NCBI RefSeq assembly: GCF_000002425.4
Contig: NC_037271.1
Span: forward strand, 6,885,267-6,949,266
DNA length: 64,000 bases
DNA from: Physcomitrium patens
Taxonomy: Eukaryota; Streptophyta; Bryopsida; Funariales; Funariaceae
Direction: 5' to 3'
Below the pieces are notes generated by a model. The model was not told the DNA's origin, searched no databases, and worked only from the letters and a program-made list of their open reading frames with translations. A program made the position numbers and the translations under genes. Shown in pieces: positions 21,725 through 33,821 of this stretch. Position 1 is the stretch's first letter. The number at the start of each line of letters is the position of its first letter.

Positions 21725-23820
21725 CTAATATGTGTCATGGACATGAATCTTGAAGAAAGAAATCCTTAATACACTCTTGTGCCATTCAAAAGAACTAATA
21801 AGTCATCCAAAGATGACATGATATTAAATTAAAATGGTTGTTGCCGAAAACAAGAAGACTAAAAAGTCTTGAAACAAGACTAAAGACTAAAGACTAAAAA
21901 GGTGTTTACAAGAGTATAATGTTGAAGCCTTCATAACTCCCTTCAAATAAAACATTTGGATTACCATCAAGGGTTGTTCCTAATTGTAATAATATCATCA
22001 AATATTGGGAGTTTCTTCCAAGGTTGTGATACCAACCATGTTATATCTCGCCATCTATTTGAGGAAGGACATGTCATTCTTGAGGATCTTCATCTTGATT
22101 ATGTCATCTTGAAGGTTGTAACAATTGCAATGTCTCATCTTATAAGTCAGCAAGTGATAGCTCTTGAGTTGAATCTATTAGTTGTTGATTCTCCCTCTCC
22201 TTAGTATCACAAATACATAGAAATTACAAACCAGAGTAGAAGATAGAATTCTTTATTCTTTAGATCTTGTTTCTTTTATAGCAAAAATTTGTTATTTTTC
22301 ATCTTAGTTTTCATGGATGTCGTCAATAAAAAGCTTTAATTTTCTTAATTGCATTTGTAAGACTCTTTGTTGGTTCTCATGTACGTTCACTAATATCATA
22401 TTCATGCCAATGAACAACACATTCTAATCTATTTTGGCGTCACCTTGAATCTAAGACTTCTTCCAACTTGAATTCTTAATTATTATTCATTTCTATGGAA
22501 GGAGGTGGTATTTGTCTTATTTTCAAGATATTCACTATCTTGTATGGCTTTAAAAAAGACACATGGAATACAAGATAGATTTTCATAGAATTCAATAGAT
22601 ATAATTGATAAGCAACAGGATTGACTTATTTACAAATAGAAAAAAAGTCGAAGCCTATAATAATCCAACTTGTCACAAGAACAAGTAGACTTGATATTGC
22701 AATGAAGTAACTATGTCTTGTCACCCACGTTGAATTGTAGTTGTTCTTTGCGATAAGCATCTGCATTAGTTTTTTGTTGTTCTTGAGTTTTCTTTAACTA
22801 TGTCTTCATTATTGCATATAGCTCTAACAAATGATTTATTAAATCTTTTGCTATAAGATTGTCAACTTTTGAAAAGTCAAAAATATCAAATCATGGATGA
22901 TAACCATAACTAATTAAAAAAAAAATATTAATTGAGTGGAAGAATATACCAAATTATTGTATGTAAACTCTATTAATGGTAAAAGTGTTATCCAATCATC
23001 TTCAAGATAGTTGATGGTATATCTCAAATATTGCTCCAAAACTTGATTTACTTATTCTATTTGCCCATCATTTTGAGGATGACAAGCCAAAGAAAGCTTT
23101 ATATCCACCTTTAAAATCTTGAAAAGAATTCTCCAAAATCTAGATACAAATTGAGTCGCCCTATCCAATATAATATCTTTAGACAATCCATAATAACAAT
23201 AGATGTTATTAAAAAAAAACTTAGCCATTTTTTCACTTGTAATAGATTTTGTATATAGTACAAAATGTGCCATTTTGATAAAACAATCTACTACTATGAA
23301 TATAGAATCATATAAACTTGAGACTAGAAGATCTATGATAAAGTCTTTAGAAACAAAAGATCATGGTTATTCTAGAATAAGTAATGGTTGAAGAAGTCCA
23401 TAAGATCAATGGCAAGGAATTTTGAATCTTGAACAAATATCACATGATTGTACAAAGTCTTTGGCTGCCTTTTACATTTGAAGCTATGAAAAATTTCTCA
23501 AAACTAGCTCATAAATCTTATTATATCAAAAATGACTAGCTACTACAAAGTCATGATGAGCTTGAAGAACATGTAATCATGCTTTGCCTTTTGAAATGTA
23601 TAATTGTCCTTTGAAATAAAGTAGGTTATTCTTGAATGCAAATTTGGATGTATTATGAGATTTAAAAGAATTATTCTTGATATCATGGATGTAATGGGAT
23701 ATAGATAAGATATTTGTATTATTGACATAGAGAAATAGGTGGTTGGAGCCATGTTTGAGAACTTTATAGAAGTTTTTAGAATTGAGGCTAGGTTAGTGGA
23801 GTATATATGACCCACTATAG
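21725..23820 (-). mobile_element. Family A/B gypsy fragment, 3' half (broken)
   Basis: On the minus strand it runs from the linker before the integrase (about 23820) through the integrase core (23273-23052, with MAHFVLYTKSIT and ATQFVSRFW), the chromodomain (about 22500-22370, with EEVLDSR and VVHWHEYDISE), the extra reading frame (about 22205-21960) and into a family B type LTR (about 21910-21725). More decayed than copies 1 and 2. The right end is cut at the start of a G-family LTR. Confidence 0.8.
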
Positions 23821-24163
23821 AACATTTTAGAAGAACTCAAGGCGATCATCTAGATAGGATACACTATAAAATATTCTAAAAAAGACTTAAAGTAGTTATC
23901 TAGATGAGATCCACCATTATGAACATTCTAAAAAGTTCTATGATTGAATAAAGTATAAATAGGATTGAATAGGGCCATTTGAGACATCTGGTCAAATATG
24001 GCTTCAAATCCTTTCTCTTAATAAAATTTGGTTTTGCATCTTTTTATTCAATTTTATTCAATTTTCTTTTGTTGTAGTTTTTTTTGTCTTATATTATGAT
24101 GGAATTTATTTTTTTGTGGATTAGAAGGGTTTTAGATTTTTGAGATATTTCAATCTCATTTCA
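23770..24163 (+). repeat. 5' LTR of family G, partial
   Basis: Matches the reverse complement of 51412-51909. Contains two to three imperfect repeats of about 60 bp built on GACCCACTATAGAACATT and a downstream AGTATAAATAGGA TATA box near 23951. Ends in TTTCA just before the primer binding site. Confidence 0.75.
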
Positions 24164-24164
24164 T

Positions 24165-24176
24165 TGGTATCAGAGC
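24165..24176 (+). other. tRNA-iMet primer binding site of family G
   Basis: TGGTATCAGAGC, the exact string complementary to the 3' end of initiator methionine tRNA, one base after the LTR end. This is the standard priming site for plant gypsy and copia elements. Confidence 0.9.
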
Positions 24177-24189
24177 AAATATTAGACTG

Positions 24190-25250
24190 TTCTTTGATAG
24201 CCCATTAATAGCCACCATTTAGTTTGAGGTGAGTTGTTGTAGTTACACTAGTATTATATTGAAGCTACCATGAACTATTTTTAAGAAATTGGCTGAAAGG
24301 AGAAGAAGCATTGCAATATTTAAGTCTACTAAAGAAATTATAACATGAGAAAGATGGCAGAGCAATCCCGAATAGAGGCTTAGATACAATACCTCCTAAG
24401 CCATATAGCTACTCTACAAAGGCAAATAGAAGCCTCTAATTCAAAAGAATTGATATTTACTAAGCTGAAATTGAATAATCCTAATACACACTCTACGACT
24501 TCAAGGCAAGAAGATATATGCCAATGGTTCTTCAACATGCGGCAATATCTCCAACTATCTAGTACAAATACTACCAAAAGAATTATATAAGCAGCTATTT
24601 ATTTGAAAGATACGATAGCCATTTGGTGGCGACATTGAATTCAAAGCTGTGGAGCTCAAGAAAAATTTTGTGATTGGAGGGAGTTTGAGACCAAATTTAG
24701 GAATCAATTTCGGCCCATCAATGCAAAGAAGATAGCATGTGATCAATTAACAAATCTTATACAATCTAGGTTTGTGTAAGATTATATCTTCTGATTCAAA
24801 TCTCTATACCTCCAAATTGACAATATTTCAGAGGCAGAGATGATGGATTGGTTTCTATAAGAATTAAAACTTGAGATCCAACAAGAGATAGAATTAAAGG
24901 ATCTACAAAAATTTGAAGAGACAATTAAGATTAAACTTAAGGTCGATTTATTAGATTGCAAAAATGAAGGAAGATAACCTACAACAGAAAGTCCTATGCC
25001 GCTATCTAATACTATGACACAACAACCAATGCTAATGAAGATTGATGCTTTGTAAGGATTATTGACATTACAAAGATGACAAATATTGGTGCAAAAGAAA
25101 TTATATTTCTATTGTTAGGACCCAGACCATCAAATTGAAGGTTTTCTAAAATGTCAAAATTCAAGCACCAACAAGTTAAGGTGGATTCATAGTATTGAAA
25201 TTAACTAAGTTTGCAGAGAATCTTACAAATGCAACAACGAATGTTGAGGT
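24190..25250 (+). pseudogene. gag region of family G (broken)
   Basis: Aligns by eye with the minus-strand G gag at 50400-51390. A decayed zinc-knuckle context (LYFYC followed by DHQIEGFLKCQ) lies at about 25105-25150. The element stops soon after, replaced by an A-type LTR scrap at about 25330. Confidence 0.65.
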
Positions 25251-25329
25251 CTTATAGGGACAACATCAATCAAAATAATGATGAAGCATTGCAAAGATTT
25301 ATGAAAGATAATGATTCCTTTTCGTCAAA

Positions 25330-25515
25330 GTCATCCCTAGAAGGGAAGATAATATCATGAATATTCACATTTATCCTAATATTTAGTTATATGATTAAGT
25401 AGGAATAGATAAATTTAAATTATTTTCATAAAATCTTTTAGAGAAGCTTCCTAGAAGCTTCATAGATATTATTTTGAATTTAAATGTATTTCTAGGATAG
25501 AAACTTTGCCATCAA
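25330..25515 (+). repeat. Start of an A-type LTR (scrap) with preceding purine tract
   Basis: CCCTAGAAGGGAAGATAA followed by an LTR start resembling TGTCACAGACATACTCA in decayed form, then GAAGCTTCCTAGAAGCTTC at about 25444-25462. It ends where a D LTR begins. Confidence 0.6.
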
Positions 25516-25526
25516 TTTAATCTCAT

Positions 25527-27543
25527 TGTCGTAATGTAATATAACTAATAGGTAAAAATTATTATAATATAAGAGATCTTAGTTCAAAGTATTAGAATAA
25601 ATTATCTTAAAAATATAGGTAATAGTTACAAGGATAATAAACTAAAAAGTATCAATATAGCCTTTTTTAAAATGATCTTCTATTTACTTTTTTGGACCAT
25701 AAATAAAGTAAAATAAAGTAGATTAGGAAAATGAAATATGAGCATTTATAGGAAGAAGTTAGGAGTTGATTTTGACAAAAAGTAACTCAAAAGAGACAAA
25801 AATTGATACCCAAGGAGGGCCAGTTATCAATCTGGGTGGAAATCAGATCCTAAGGCACAAAGCCAAGCACCTATGGCAACTCCAGGGTTCTTTTATAGAT
25901 CAAAGATTGGGATTTGAGAGCAGACTGGATAGGATTTCTACAAGCATTGTTTTTGTGTGATTTGGATTTGTAATGACTTTGTAAGTGATTTATAAAGTCT
26001 TGTTTGTTTTTAGATAACTTGGATTTTTATGAATTAAAATAGGATTGATGTTTTTGCATTTTTAAGAGTTTTGTAACAAATCTATAAGTAAAATTTTGTA
26101 GATTAATAGTTATATTTGTGTTTAGTATGTGTTGTGAATTTTAGCTAGATCTAATAATTGAATTGAAGGTTATTTAGGTTTAAGTAGATCAAGATCTCAT
26201 AAAGTAGACTTTTAGGTCTAATGAGGGTTTTAAGATTTCTTACAATCTACTAGTTGGATTGGAATAGAAGTTGTGTGTTTGAGTAGTAGACTTGTTTTCC
26301 TTTGTATGTAAAAATTTTGAAATTGATTGAATGGTTTGATAAGAATAAATTGATACTAGAAATTCTGCATTCAGATTGGAGAAGATCGATCCACACCTGA
26401 GCACATTATTGTAATTATCATCCATTTGTAGTTAAGAATATTATCTTGCTCCTCAAAAATTTTGAGCTCAATCCAACAATTGGATTAAAAGAAATTGAGT
26501 ACTAAAGTTCTATAAATTTGAAGGAAATTGGTTATTGTTACTGGATATTAGTTTTTGCTACTAGATATTGATTATTGCTACTAGATATTGGTTATTGCTA
26601 TTAGATATTAGATATTGCTACTAGATATTGGTTTTTACTATTGAATAGTAATTATTGGTATTAGATATTGGTTATTTCTATTGAATATTGATTATTGCTA
26701 TTGATTTTTAGTTATTGCTATTAATTATTAGTTATTGTTATTAGTTATTGGCTATTGTAATTGGTTATTGGTCACTATTATTGATTATTGATTGTTATTA
26801 TTGGTTAATATTACCAAAGTTGATTATTGTTACTGGATATTGGTTATTGCTATTAGAAATTGATTATTGCTATTAGAAATTGGTTATTGCTATTAGAAAT
26901 TGGTTATTGCTATTAGAAATTGATTTTTGCTATTAGAAATTGATTTTTGCTAATGTATATTGGTTTTTGCTACTGGATATTGGTTATTGTTACCGCTACT
27001 AGTTATTGCTATTGATTTTTAATTACCGCTACTGGTTATTGCTATTGATTTTTAATTACCGCTACTGGTTATTGCTATTGATTTTTAATTACCGCTACTG
27101 GTTATTGATTATTGTTACTGATTATTGGCTACTGCAATTGGTTATTGGTTATTGTTACTGGTTATTGACTACTGCAATTGGTTATTCGTTGCTACTATTA
27201 GTTATTGTTATCAAAGCCAATTACTGTTATTGGATATTGGTTATTGTTAATAGAAATCGATTATTACAACTAAAAATTGATTCTTGCTATTAGATATTGA
27301 TTTTTGCTACTGGATATTGGTTATTGCTATTAGATATTAGTTACTACTATTTATTTTTGATTACTAGTTATTGGCTATTGCAATTGGCTATTGCAATTGG
27401 TTATTGGTCATTGTTATTGATTATTGGTTGTTGTTATTGGTTATTGGTACGAAAGCCAATTACTATTACTGGTTATTTATTGTTGCAATTTTTCTTTTAT
27501 CTTCCATACTCAGGTGCTTAATGCATTTTTAAGCTAAATGCCA
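25527..27543 (+). repeat. Family D LTR, first of two adjacent copies, with expanded TTATTG-type minisatellite
   Basis: Begins TGTCGTAATGTAA, like the LTR at 27547, and ends with CAGGTGCTTAATGCATTTTTAAGC, like the other D LTRs. The middle (about 26500-27480) consists of imperfect units of about 20 bp such as TTATTGCTATTAGATATTGG. Other D LTR copies have ATTAGGATTTG-type units there. About 2.0 kb long, the longest D LTR in the window. Confidence 0.7.
27011..27109. repeat. Perfect 33-bp tandem repeat, three units
   Basis: ATTGATTTTTAATTACCGC starts at 27011, 27044 and 27077, exactly 33 bp apart, so this is a recent local expansion inside the older minisatellite. Because the unit is a multiple of three it leaves an open frame, which is not a gene. 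Confidence 0.9.
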
Positions 27544-27546
27544 CGT

Positions 27547-29188
27547 TGTTGTGATGTAACATGACTAATAGGTGAAAGAGTGTGGAAATTATTATAATTT
27601 AGGAGATCTTAGTTCAAAGTATTAGAGCAAATTATCTTAGAAATATAGTTAATAGTCAAAAGGGTAGTAAAACTAAAAGGTACCAATGCTGCTCTTTAGA
27701 AAGGTGACTTCTACTTATTTTGTAGGACCATAAATAAGGCATAATAAAGTAGATTTAAAAAATAAAAGATATAGGCATCTTTAGAAGGAAGTTAAGAATA
27801 AATTCTAGTAACATTTACTTAGAAAAACTAGATATTGATATTCGGAGAGGGCCGGTTATAAACTAAGGTCAAAATCAGACCTTGAGGCACAAAATCGAGT
27901 CTTGACAACGACTCCAAGGTTCTTTTGCAAATCAAAGAATGGGATTTGATAGAAAGCTAGATAAGGTTTCTATAAGCATTAGTTTTGGGCAATTTAAGTT
28001 TGTAATGACTCGGATTTTGTGAAATAAAATAGGGTTGACATTTTGGATGATTTCAAGAGTTTTGTAATAGATCTACAAGCAAAATTTTGTAGATTAATGG
28101 TTATAGTTGTGCTTAATATGTCTTGTAAATTTTAGCTTGTTCTAATAATTGAATTGAGGATTATTGAGAGTTAAGTGGATCAAGGTCTCAGAAAAGAGAA
28201 TTTTAGGTCTAGTGGGGGTTTTTAAGATTTCTTGCAATCTATTTATTGAATTGGAGTAAAATTTGTGGATAAGAATATTAGACTTATTTTTCTATATATA
28301 TAAATTTTTTGGAATCAATCAAATAGTGAAAAAGAGAGATATTGGCTTTGAGAGATTGGCATCAAGGTTGGAGAAGGAGGGTGGCCAATACCCAAGTACA
28401 TTTTTGAGGTTATCGTCTATTTGGTAATTTTGATTCTTTTCAAATTTTTTGTGCTTGTTTTTAACTTAGTTTTTAAGAAGTGCACAAAATTTGAATTAAG
28501 TTCAATAGTTCATTCATTAATTATTGAGGTTTAAATCTGTTGTAGAAATTACTAGTTTGATTAAGATTTGATTTAGGGTTAGGATTTGGTTAGGATTTAG
28601 TTAGGATTTGGTTTAGGATTTAGGATTTGGTTTAGGATTTAGGATTTGATTAGGATTTGATTTAAGATTAGGATTTGGTTAGGATTTGATTTAGGATTAA
28701 GATTTGGTTAGGATTTGATTTAAGATTAGGATTTAGTTTAGGATTTAGGGTTTGGTTTAGGATTTAGGGTTTGGTTTAGGGTTTAAGGTTTGGTTAGGAT
28801 TTGATTTAGGATTAGGATTTGATTAGGAGTTGATTTAGAATTTAGGATTTGGTCATGATTTGATTTAGGATTTAGGATTTTATTTGAGTTTGTTTTGGAT
28901 TTAAGATTTAGTTAGTATTTGGCCTAAAGTTTGAATGAAGTTCAATAGAATTTATACTAGGATTAAATTAAGATTGAATTGAGATGTATTTGAAATGTAT
29001 TTGTAATCATTTTAATATTTATTTAAGATATTTTATTGTTTCTTTATAATTCCTTTAAGGTTTCTCTAAATTTTATTAAAGCTTATTTAGCATTGTTAGT
29101 GTTCTATTAAAATTAAGATTTTGTTGTAGCATTTTCCATTCTACGTTCTATAGCCAGGTGCCTAGAGCATATCTTAAGCAAGACTTCA
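27547..29188 (+). repeat. Family D LTR, 5' LTR of the following D gag fragment
   Basis: About 1.64 kb, starting TGTTGTGATGTAACATGAC and ending in AAGCAAGACTTCA. It is followed by a leader and the D gag. Matches 34925-36343 over most of its length. It begins only a few bases after another D LTR ends, so two LTRs stand head to tail with no internal region between. Confidence 0.72.
28560..28900. repeat. Degenerate ATTAGGATTTG / TTTAGGGTTTGG minisatellite inside the D LTR
   Basis: Units of 10-20 bp alternate GATTTAGGATTAGGATTTGG-like forms. Several contain TTTAGGGTTT, the telobox/telomere-like heptamer context. Not a telomere array, since the units are irregular. Confidence 0.8.
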
Positions 29189-29189
29189 C

Positions 29190-30690
29190 GTATTATGACA
29201 TATTTGGTAAACCAGACGTGAAACGCTTGAAGTGGAAAGAATTTGGTTTTCTTGGACTATTTGAATTTTGGAGAAAAAAGAGAAGAAGATGGAAGGAGAA
29301 ATTTTTGATGGTGCTTCAAGTGGAGTTGGAAGTAGTGCTTCAAGTAGAATTGGAAGTGTTGCTTCAAGTGGAGTTGGAAGTGGTGCTTCAAGTAGAATTG
29401 GAAGTGGTGCTTCAAGTGGAGTTGGAAGAGGAGCTTCGATTGGAGGACAAGGTATGTATTTTGATCCCAACTGTACAAGCATGTTTGAGGCTTTTATCTT
29501 ATTTATGCAATAGCAATAGCAATATGTTAAAGATTGCAAAGAGAGTATGGCTAACAAAGCATTAGAAGTAGTTGTGGACAAGTTCGATCAATTTGAAAGA
29601 AATGATGTTACAAAATATTTAAGATGTTATGTAAAGGAAATGGTTTTGAAGCATATTTCAGAAAGGGAGATGATTCAATTATTTGAATTAGCCTTTGCAC
29701 AAGAGATAAGAAATCAAGTAAAGTCTCTTATAAGACATTTTGGAGGTTCATAAGAGAAATTTTCTCAAGCATTGAAGGATGAGTGACAGGGTTACAAAAA
29801 AGTCATTTTTTGAATAGATTGAAAGACTAGAGAAGGGTCTTCTAGCAATAGAATGATTAAGGGAGTTTGAAAAGAAATATTCTTCTTTATTAAAGAAAAA
29901 AAGATAATTATTGGATCCAAGTAAGGTGGAGTTTTTTCTTCAAGAAATTCATAGAGAGTTACAAAAAAAGTTGGAAATCTTGCTTGAAGATAAAGAAGAA
30001 GATGAAAGATTGACAACAAATTTAAAAGAAGTAGAGGACGCAATAGGATTGTTGAAAAAAAGAGAAAGAAGAAAAGATAGGGTGGATATTCAAAGACCAT
30101 TATAAGGATCAAAGGTAAAGGTATTTAGTACCCATCCAACATCTTTGATTCAACCTTCAATGGCTACATCAAAGAAAGAAGAAATTAGCATCAATGAAAT
30201 CACACGTGGGATGAGAGATTTGGAAATAAAATTTACAAAACTTGAAGAGAAGGATCAATCATCAAGAATAGCAACAAAATAAAGACTAGGGCCAATAGAG
30301 GATGTAGTACATAGGTGCATGTGGTGTGATAGTATACATCATTCAATGAGGGAATGTGAAGATTTTACAGAGGCATTACATAAAAGAGTTATTTTTTTTA
30401 AAGATGATATGATACACTTAAAAGAAAGTGGAGAAAAATTAGAAACAAATTTTGGTAAAGGAGGAATGAAGTTATTTATTGGAGATACTTTTAAAGTACA
30501 TACCATCTCAAGTAATGAAGCATCAACATATTATGTGGAAGCAAATCCTAGTGAATGTTTAAGTATTAATCTTGAGTTGCAAAGAGAATCTAGTTCTTTG
30601 TGGATAAGTGCAATGAATTATGATGAAAGGGAAAAATTTACTAGAGATGATTTAAAACGTGTTGGTAATAACATTTTACAAATTATTGAG
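29190..30690 (+). pseudogene. gag region of family D (broken, truncated by an E repeat)
   Basis: Corresponds to 36423-38340 in the longer D element. Order: an N-terminal Ala/Ser/Gly repeat, MYFDPNCTSMFEAF, a charged region (KVEFFLQEIHRELQKKLEIL), and a Cys/His segment CMWCDSIHHSMRECEDF resembling a zinc knuckle. Interrupted at about 30690 where E-family sequence begins. The N-terminal repeat (about 29311-29430) is made of 24-bp units. Confidence 0.7.
29311..29430 (+). repeat. 24-bp coding minisatellite in D gag, five units
   Basis: GGTGCTTCAAGTGGAGTTGG-type units alternate with AGTAGAATTGGAAGT forms, giving an 8-residue repeat GASSGVGS / SASSRIGS with a 48-bp higher order. The other D gag at about 36450 has only two to three looser units. 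Confidence 0.85.
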
Positions 30691-31738
30691 TGGAAAATGT
30701 TTTCCAAACTTCAACAGCTCATATCTTACGATCGGATCATCCAAAAAACCTAAACTTTTACATAAAGTACTGATATACTTTCAAAAAATAATATGAAAAA
30801 ATTCAATTGCAAATTCTTTACAGATCTTGAGATATCATCAAAATCCTAACAGTAGCTTTAAATCCTAGCTTACATTTACCTGTGTGCTTTTTTCTTCATA
30901 TCTCACAAAATAAGTACTCAAATACTATGAAAATTTGATCTATAGCTTTTTAACTTAATAACTCACATTTGTAGAAATTTCGAGCCAAAAATTCATCTAG
31001 AAACTCAAGATATGGCTCCAATCTTTACTATCATCAAAATGACTTACTTACTGCCTTTGAATTAGATGTGCTTTCTTCAATATCCTATAATTCCTTCTTC
31101 TAGATTTAGAATTTGTTAAAAAATATATATGAAGTGTAGCCAAGAAAGTGTTCTCTTCAACTTCAATCGTTGATCTTTCATTTCTCTCTGTACACGTATG
31201 TTATGCTTCAAAGAATGACAATAGGTACAAATTTGATACCTTAACTTTGAACAGCTATATCTCCTTTACTAAAACTCGAAATCACACAAACTCTTCACTC
31301 AAATTATATGCAAAATCTTGAACTTGCTGACCTTAGCCTTCAAAGCTCGAATTCCTTCAAAAGACAAATCCTAATTCCTAATAAGGCCTCAGGCAGCCTC
31401 CTTGAAGCCCATTGGATGTGGCCTTCGACCAATAGGAATGAAGATCCCATTCCTTGCCTTCATCCAACCATGCCTTGCTTTCATCCCTCCCAATAAGCCT
31501 CCAACTAATTAAGATTTTCTTCTTTAGGTTCTAATCTCATCTCAAGGCTTCATACTAATATTTAGGTTCTATAATTTTTTTGAAATGTTATAATTAAAAA
31601 GATAAATTTCAAAATAAAGTTTCTTAAATCTACTCTCTTTAAATTAATCTATTAACCATTCTAATATTCACCAAGACTAATGAACATATTATATGCTCTA
31701 ATTAATTTTTACATATTATAAGTATTTACAGTATGACA
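30690..31738 (-). repeat. E-family repeat, copy 1 (truncated at its left end)
   Basis: Matches the E repeats at 42.9-49.7 kb from the GTGGAAAATGTTTTCCAAAC block to the terminal TTTACAGTATGACA. Contains the conserved core CAGCCTCCTTGAAGCCCATT at about 31391. Strand is given as the inferred sense orientation (TATA and teloboxes read on minus). Confidence 0.75.
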
Positions 31739-31744
31739 ACGTTT

Positions 31745-31925
31745 TGATAGCTTGTAGAATAAGTTAACTCCTTATAGTAGCTTGTAGAATAAGCTAACTA
31801 TATGGTGCATACATAAATAACTTACCTTTCTATTTAATATATATAGCTAACAAAGTCAATATATGTTGGAAGTTCTTTAAAATGTTGCCACGTTGTCGTG
31901 TTGTGGTTCGGCTATTATATGAAAA
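31745..31925 (+). repeat. A-type LTR scrap
   Basis: GTAGAATAAGCTAACTATATGGTGCATACA, then a block like ACAAAGTCAATATATGTTGG and GTTGCCACGTTGTCG, matches the middle of family A LTRs. Confidence 0.6.
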
Positions 31926-32240
31926 TAATGTAATTATGTACTTAATATATAATTTATTAAGTAACATGATGAGAGCCATATTAGTAGATTTTAGTTGGTT
32001 GTAGAATATAATTTGATTATTACCTTGAGAAGAGGTTGTTAAAAATTTTACTATAGAATTTGTATAATTTGAATTTCCTTTTGATAGTGGCTTTTAAGAT
32101 TGGTTTTGGTTGATAGTAACTTCTAAATATTTAGAATCACCTTTGTTAGACATTGGTGACATTTGAAAACTTATTTTGATTCTTTTATTTGGTGTTTAGA
32201 GCATAAACTATGTAAATCTTATAAGAAAAAGGATTGAAGG
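31925..32240. other. AT-rich stretch, nothing recognised
   Basis: No gene or repeat family identified; lies between LTR scraps. Confidence 0.5.
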
Positions 32241-33130
32241 AGTGTTTTGGTAGCAAAGGGAGTAATTAGGGCACCAATATAGATGAATGGAGATGAATGA
32301 TGAAAATCTCCATTCCTATTGGTCAAAAATCATGACCAATGGGCTTTGAGGAGGCTGCCTGAGGCCATATTAGGGATTAGGGTTAGTTTCTCGAGGCCAT
32401 TCGATTTTTGAAGGCTAGGGTCAAAAGGTTTAGGTTTTTGGCTATGATTTTGATACAAGTTTTGTATGGTTTGGAGTTTATATGAAGGAGATACAAGCGC
32501 TCAAAGTTAAGGTATTGTTTAGGGAGCTACTGTCACTCTTTTTGGCATAACGCACGCGTACGGATAGAAATTGAGGATCGGCGATTGCGACTAGAGAGAG
32601 CACTTTTGCAGCTACACTTTTAACATACTGCTTACTGGATTCCATTTGAAGTAAAGGAGTTATTAGATTTTTGAAGTCAGTGCATGCAATCTAAAGGTAG
32701 TAAGTAACCCGATTTGCTAGTGGTTGTCTCTTGAGCTATATCTTGAGCAATTTGACAAGGTTTTGACTCAAAATTTGAGAAAATGTGTAATTTTATGTTA
32801 GTAAACTTTGTGCATAAGTTTTATAACATTTGAGTATTGGATTCTTCAGATATTAAGAAAATAGTATTTGGGTGCTTATAAATTAGGGTTTAGAGCATCT
32901 GCTAGGGTTTCTTAGATTCTCTAAAATCGGGAGTGAATTTGCGGTTGTTTTTTTGTTTGATGAAATTTAAGAGTAAATTCTATATATCTTATGAATTTGA
33001 AACAAACTGAACGGTTAGATCAAGAGTTATGAATTTCTAAAGTTCGGGACAAGAAAACCCTTTGCGGGAAAAATATGTTTTGAAGGGATTTTGTTATATT
33101 TTGAGTTTTATGCAAAATATAAGAGTTTTG
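32240..33130 (+). repeat. Diverged E-family repeat in reverse orientation
   Basis: The core CCTATTGGTCAAAAATCATG then ACCAATGGGCTTTGAGGAGG is the reverse complement of the E core. It then follows E consensus in reverse order, through TTATAAATTAGGGTTTAG to CGGTTAGATCAAGAGTTATG and CTTTGCGGG. It is less decayed at CpG-like positions than several other copies. Confidence 0.65.
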
Positions 33131-33149
33131 GAAGCTAAGACAAGATTAA

Positions 33150-33452
33150 TGTAAAGGTTTAAGCTACACTCTCTACAACTAGATACCCAGTGTATTTCCA
33201 GATATCAAATCACGTCATACAACAACGTAGCTCCTAATTAGAGAATATTTGTGGAGGCAAGAGTGAAGCCTTCTTCATTCTTGTCAATGCCTTTCTAGTC
33301 TTCTTTTAAGACTTTTTAGTCTTCTTGTTTTTGTCAATAGTCATTTTAGTTTAATATTACATTATTTTTTGAGTGACTTTTTAGTTCTATTCAGTGACAA
33401 AAGAGTATATTGTAGATTTTTTTTTTTTTAAGATTCATGTCCTTGATACTAG
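33150..33452 (+). repeat. Family B LTR
   Basis: CTACAACTAGATACCCAGTG, AGTGAAGCCTTCTTCATTCTTG and AGATTCATGTCCTTGATAC match 11590-12015 and, inverted, 21725-21910. Confidence 0.65.
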
Positions 33453-33454
33453 GT

Positions 33455-33820
33455 AATCAGATTGGAGATTATCCAAAATGTGAAAATTCAAGCACCAAAA
33501 AATCAAGTCATATTCACAATCTTAAAACATACTAAGTTAATAACAAAATGAAGTAAAAAAATAAGGTTTTTAAATAAAAGCATTGAGAGCTAATATTAAG
33601 AATAGATGATATCTTTTAGAGACAAGTGGCATAACCTTGAATAACTTTCAAAAAGATCGATTAGTGAGTATAATGGGTTGACTAACGAGACACTTTTGTA
33701 AGTATTGGTAGATTGCGGCTCTATAAAAAATTACATCTTGACTAAGATTGTCAATCGACTTGAGATTAAAACCAAGATAATCAAAAAATGGAGTATATAT
33801 CAAGTAGATGTGAAACAAGA
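33455..33820 (+). pseudogene. Family G zinc-knuckle to protease fragment
   Basis: GGAGATTATCCAAAATGTG matches the end of G gag near 25135. It is followed by a frame with ILVDCGSIKNYI-like order, a decayed retropepsin D-x-G-S context. Confidence 0.5.
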
Positions 33821-33821
33821 C

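Noticed and set aside
26500-27480. CRISPR-like spacing of repeats
   Set aside because: Units are contiguous and imperfect with no spacers; plant-type minisatellite.
27006-27521. Frames rich in YWLL repeats
   Set aside because: Product of a TTATTGCTA minisatellite; not a gene.
28740-28800. Interstitial telomere tract
   Set aside because: TTTAGGG occurs only in irregular longer units, and the same region lies inside an LTR family.
29158-29581. Several overlapping open frames on both strands over the 24-bp repeat
   Set aside because: A repeat whose unit is a multiple of three keeps all frames open; only the gag frame matches a homologue at 36.4 kb.
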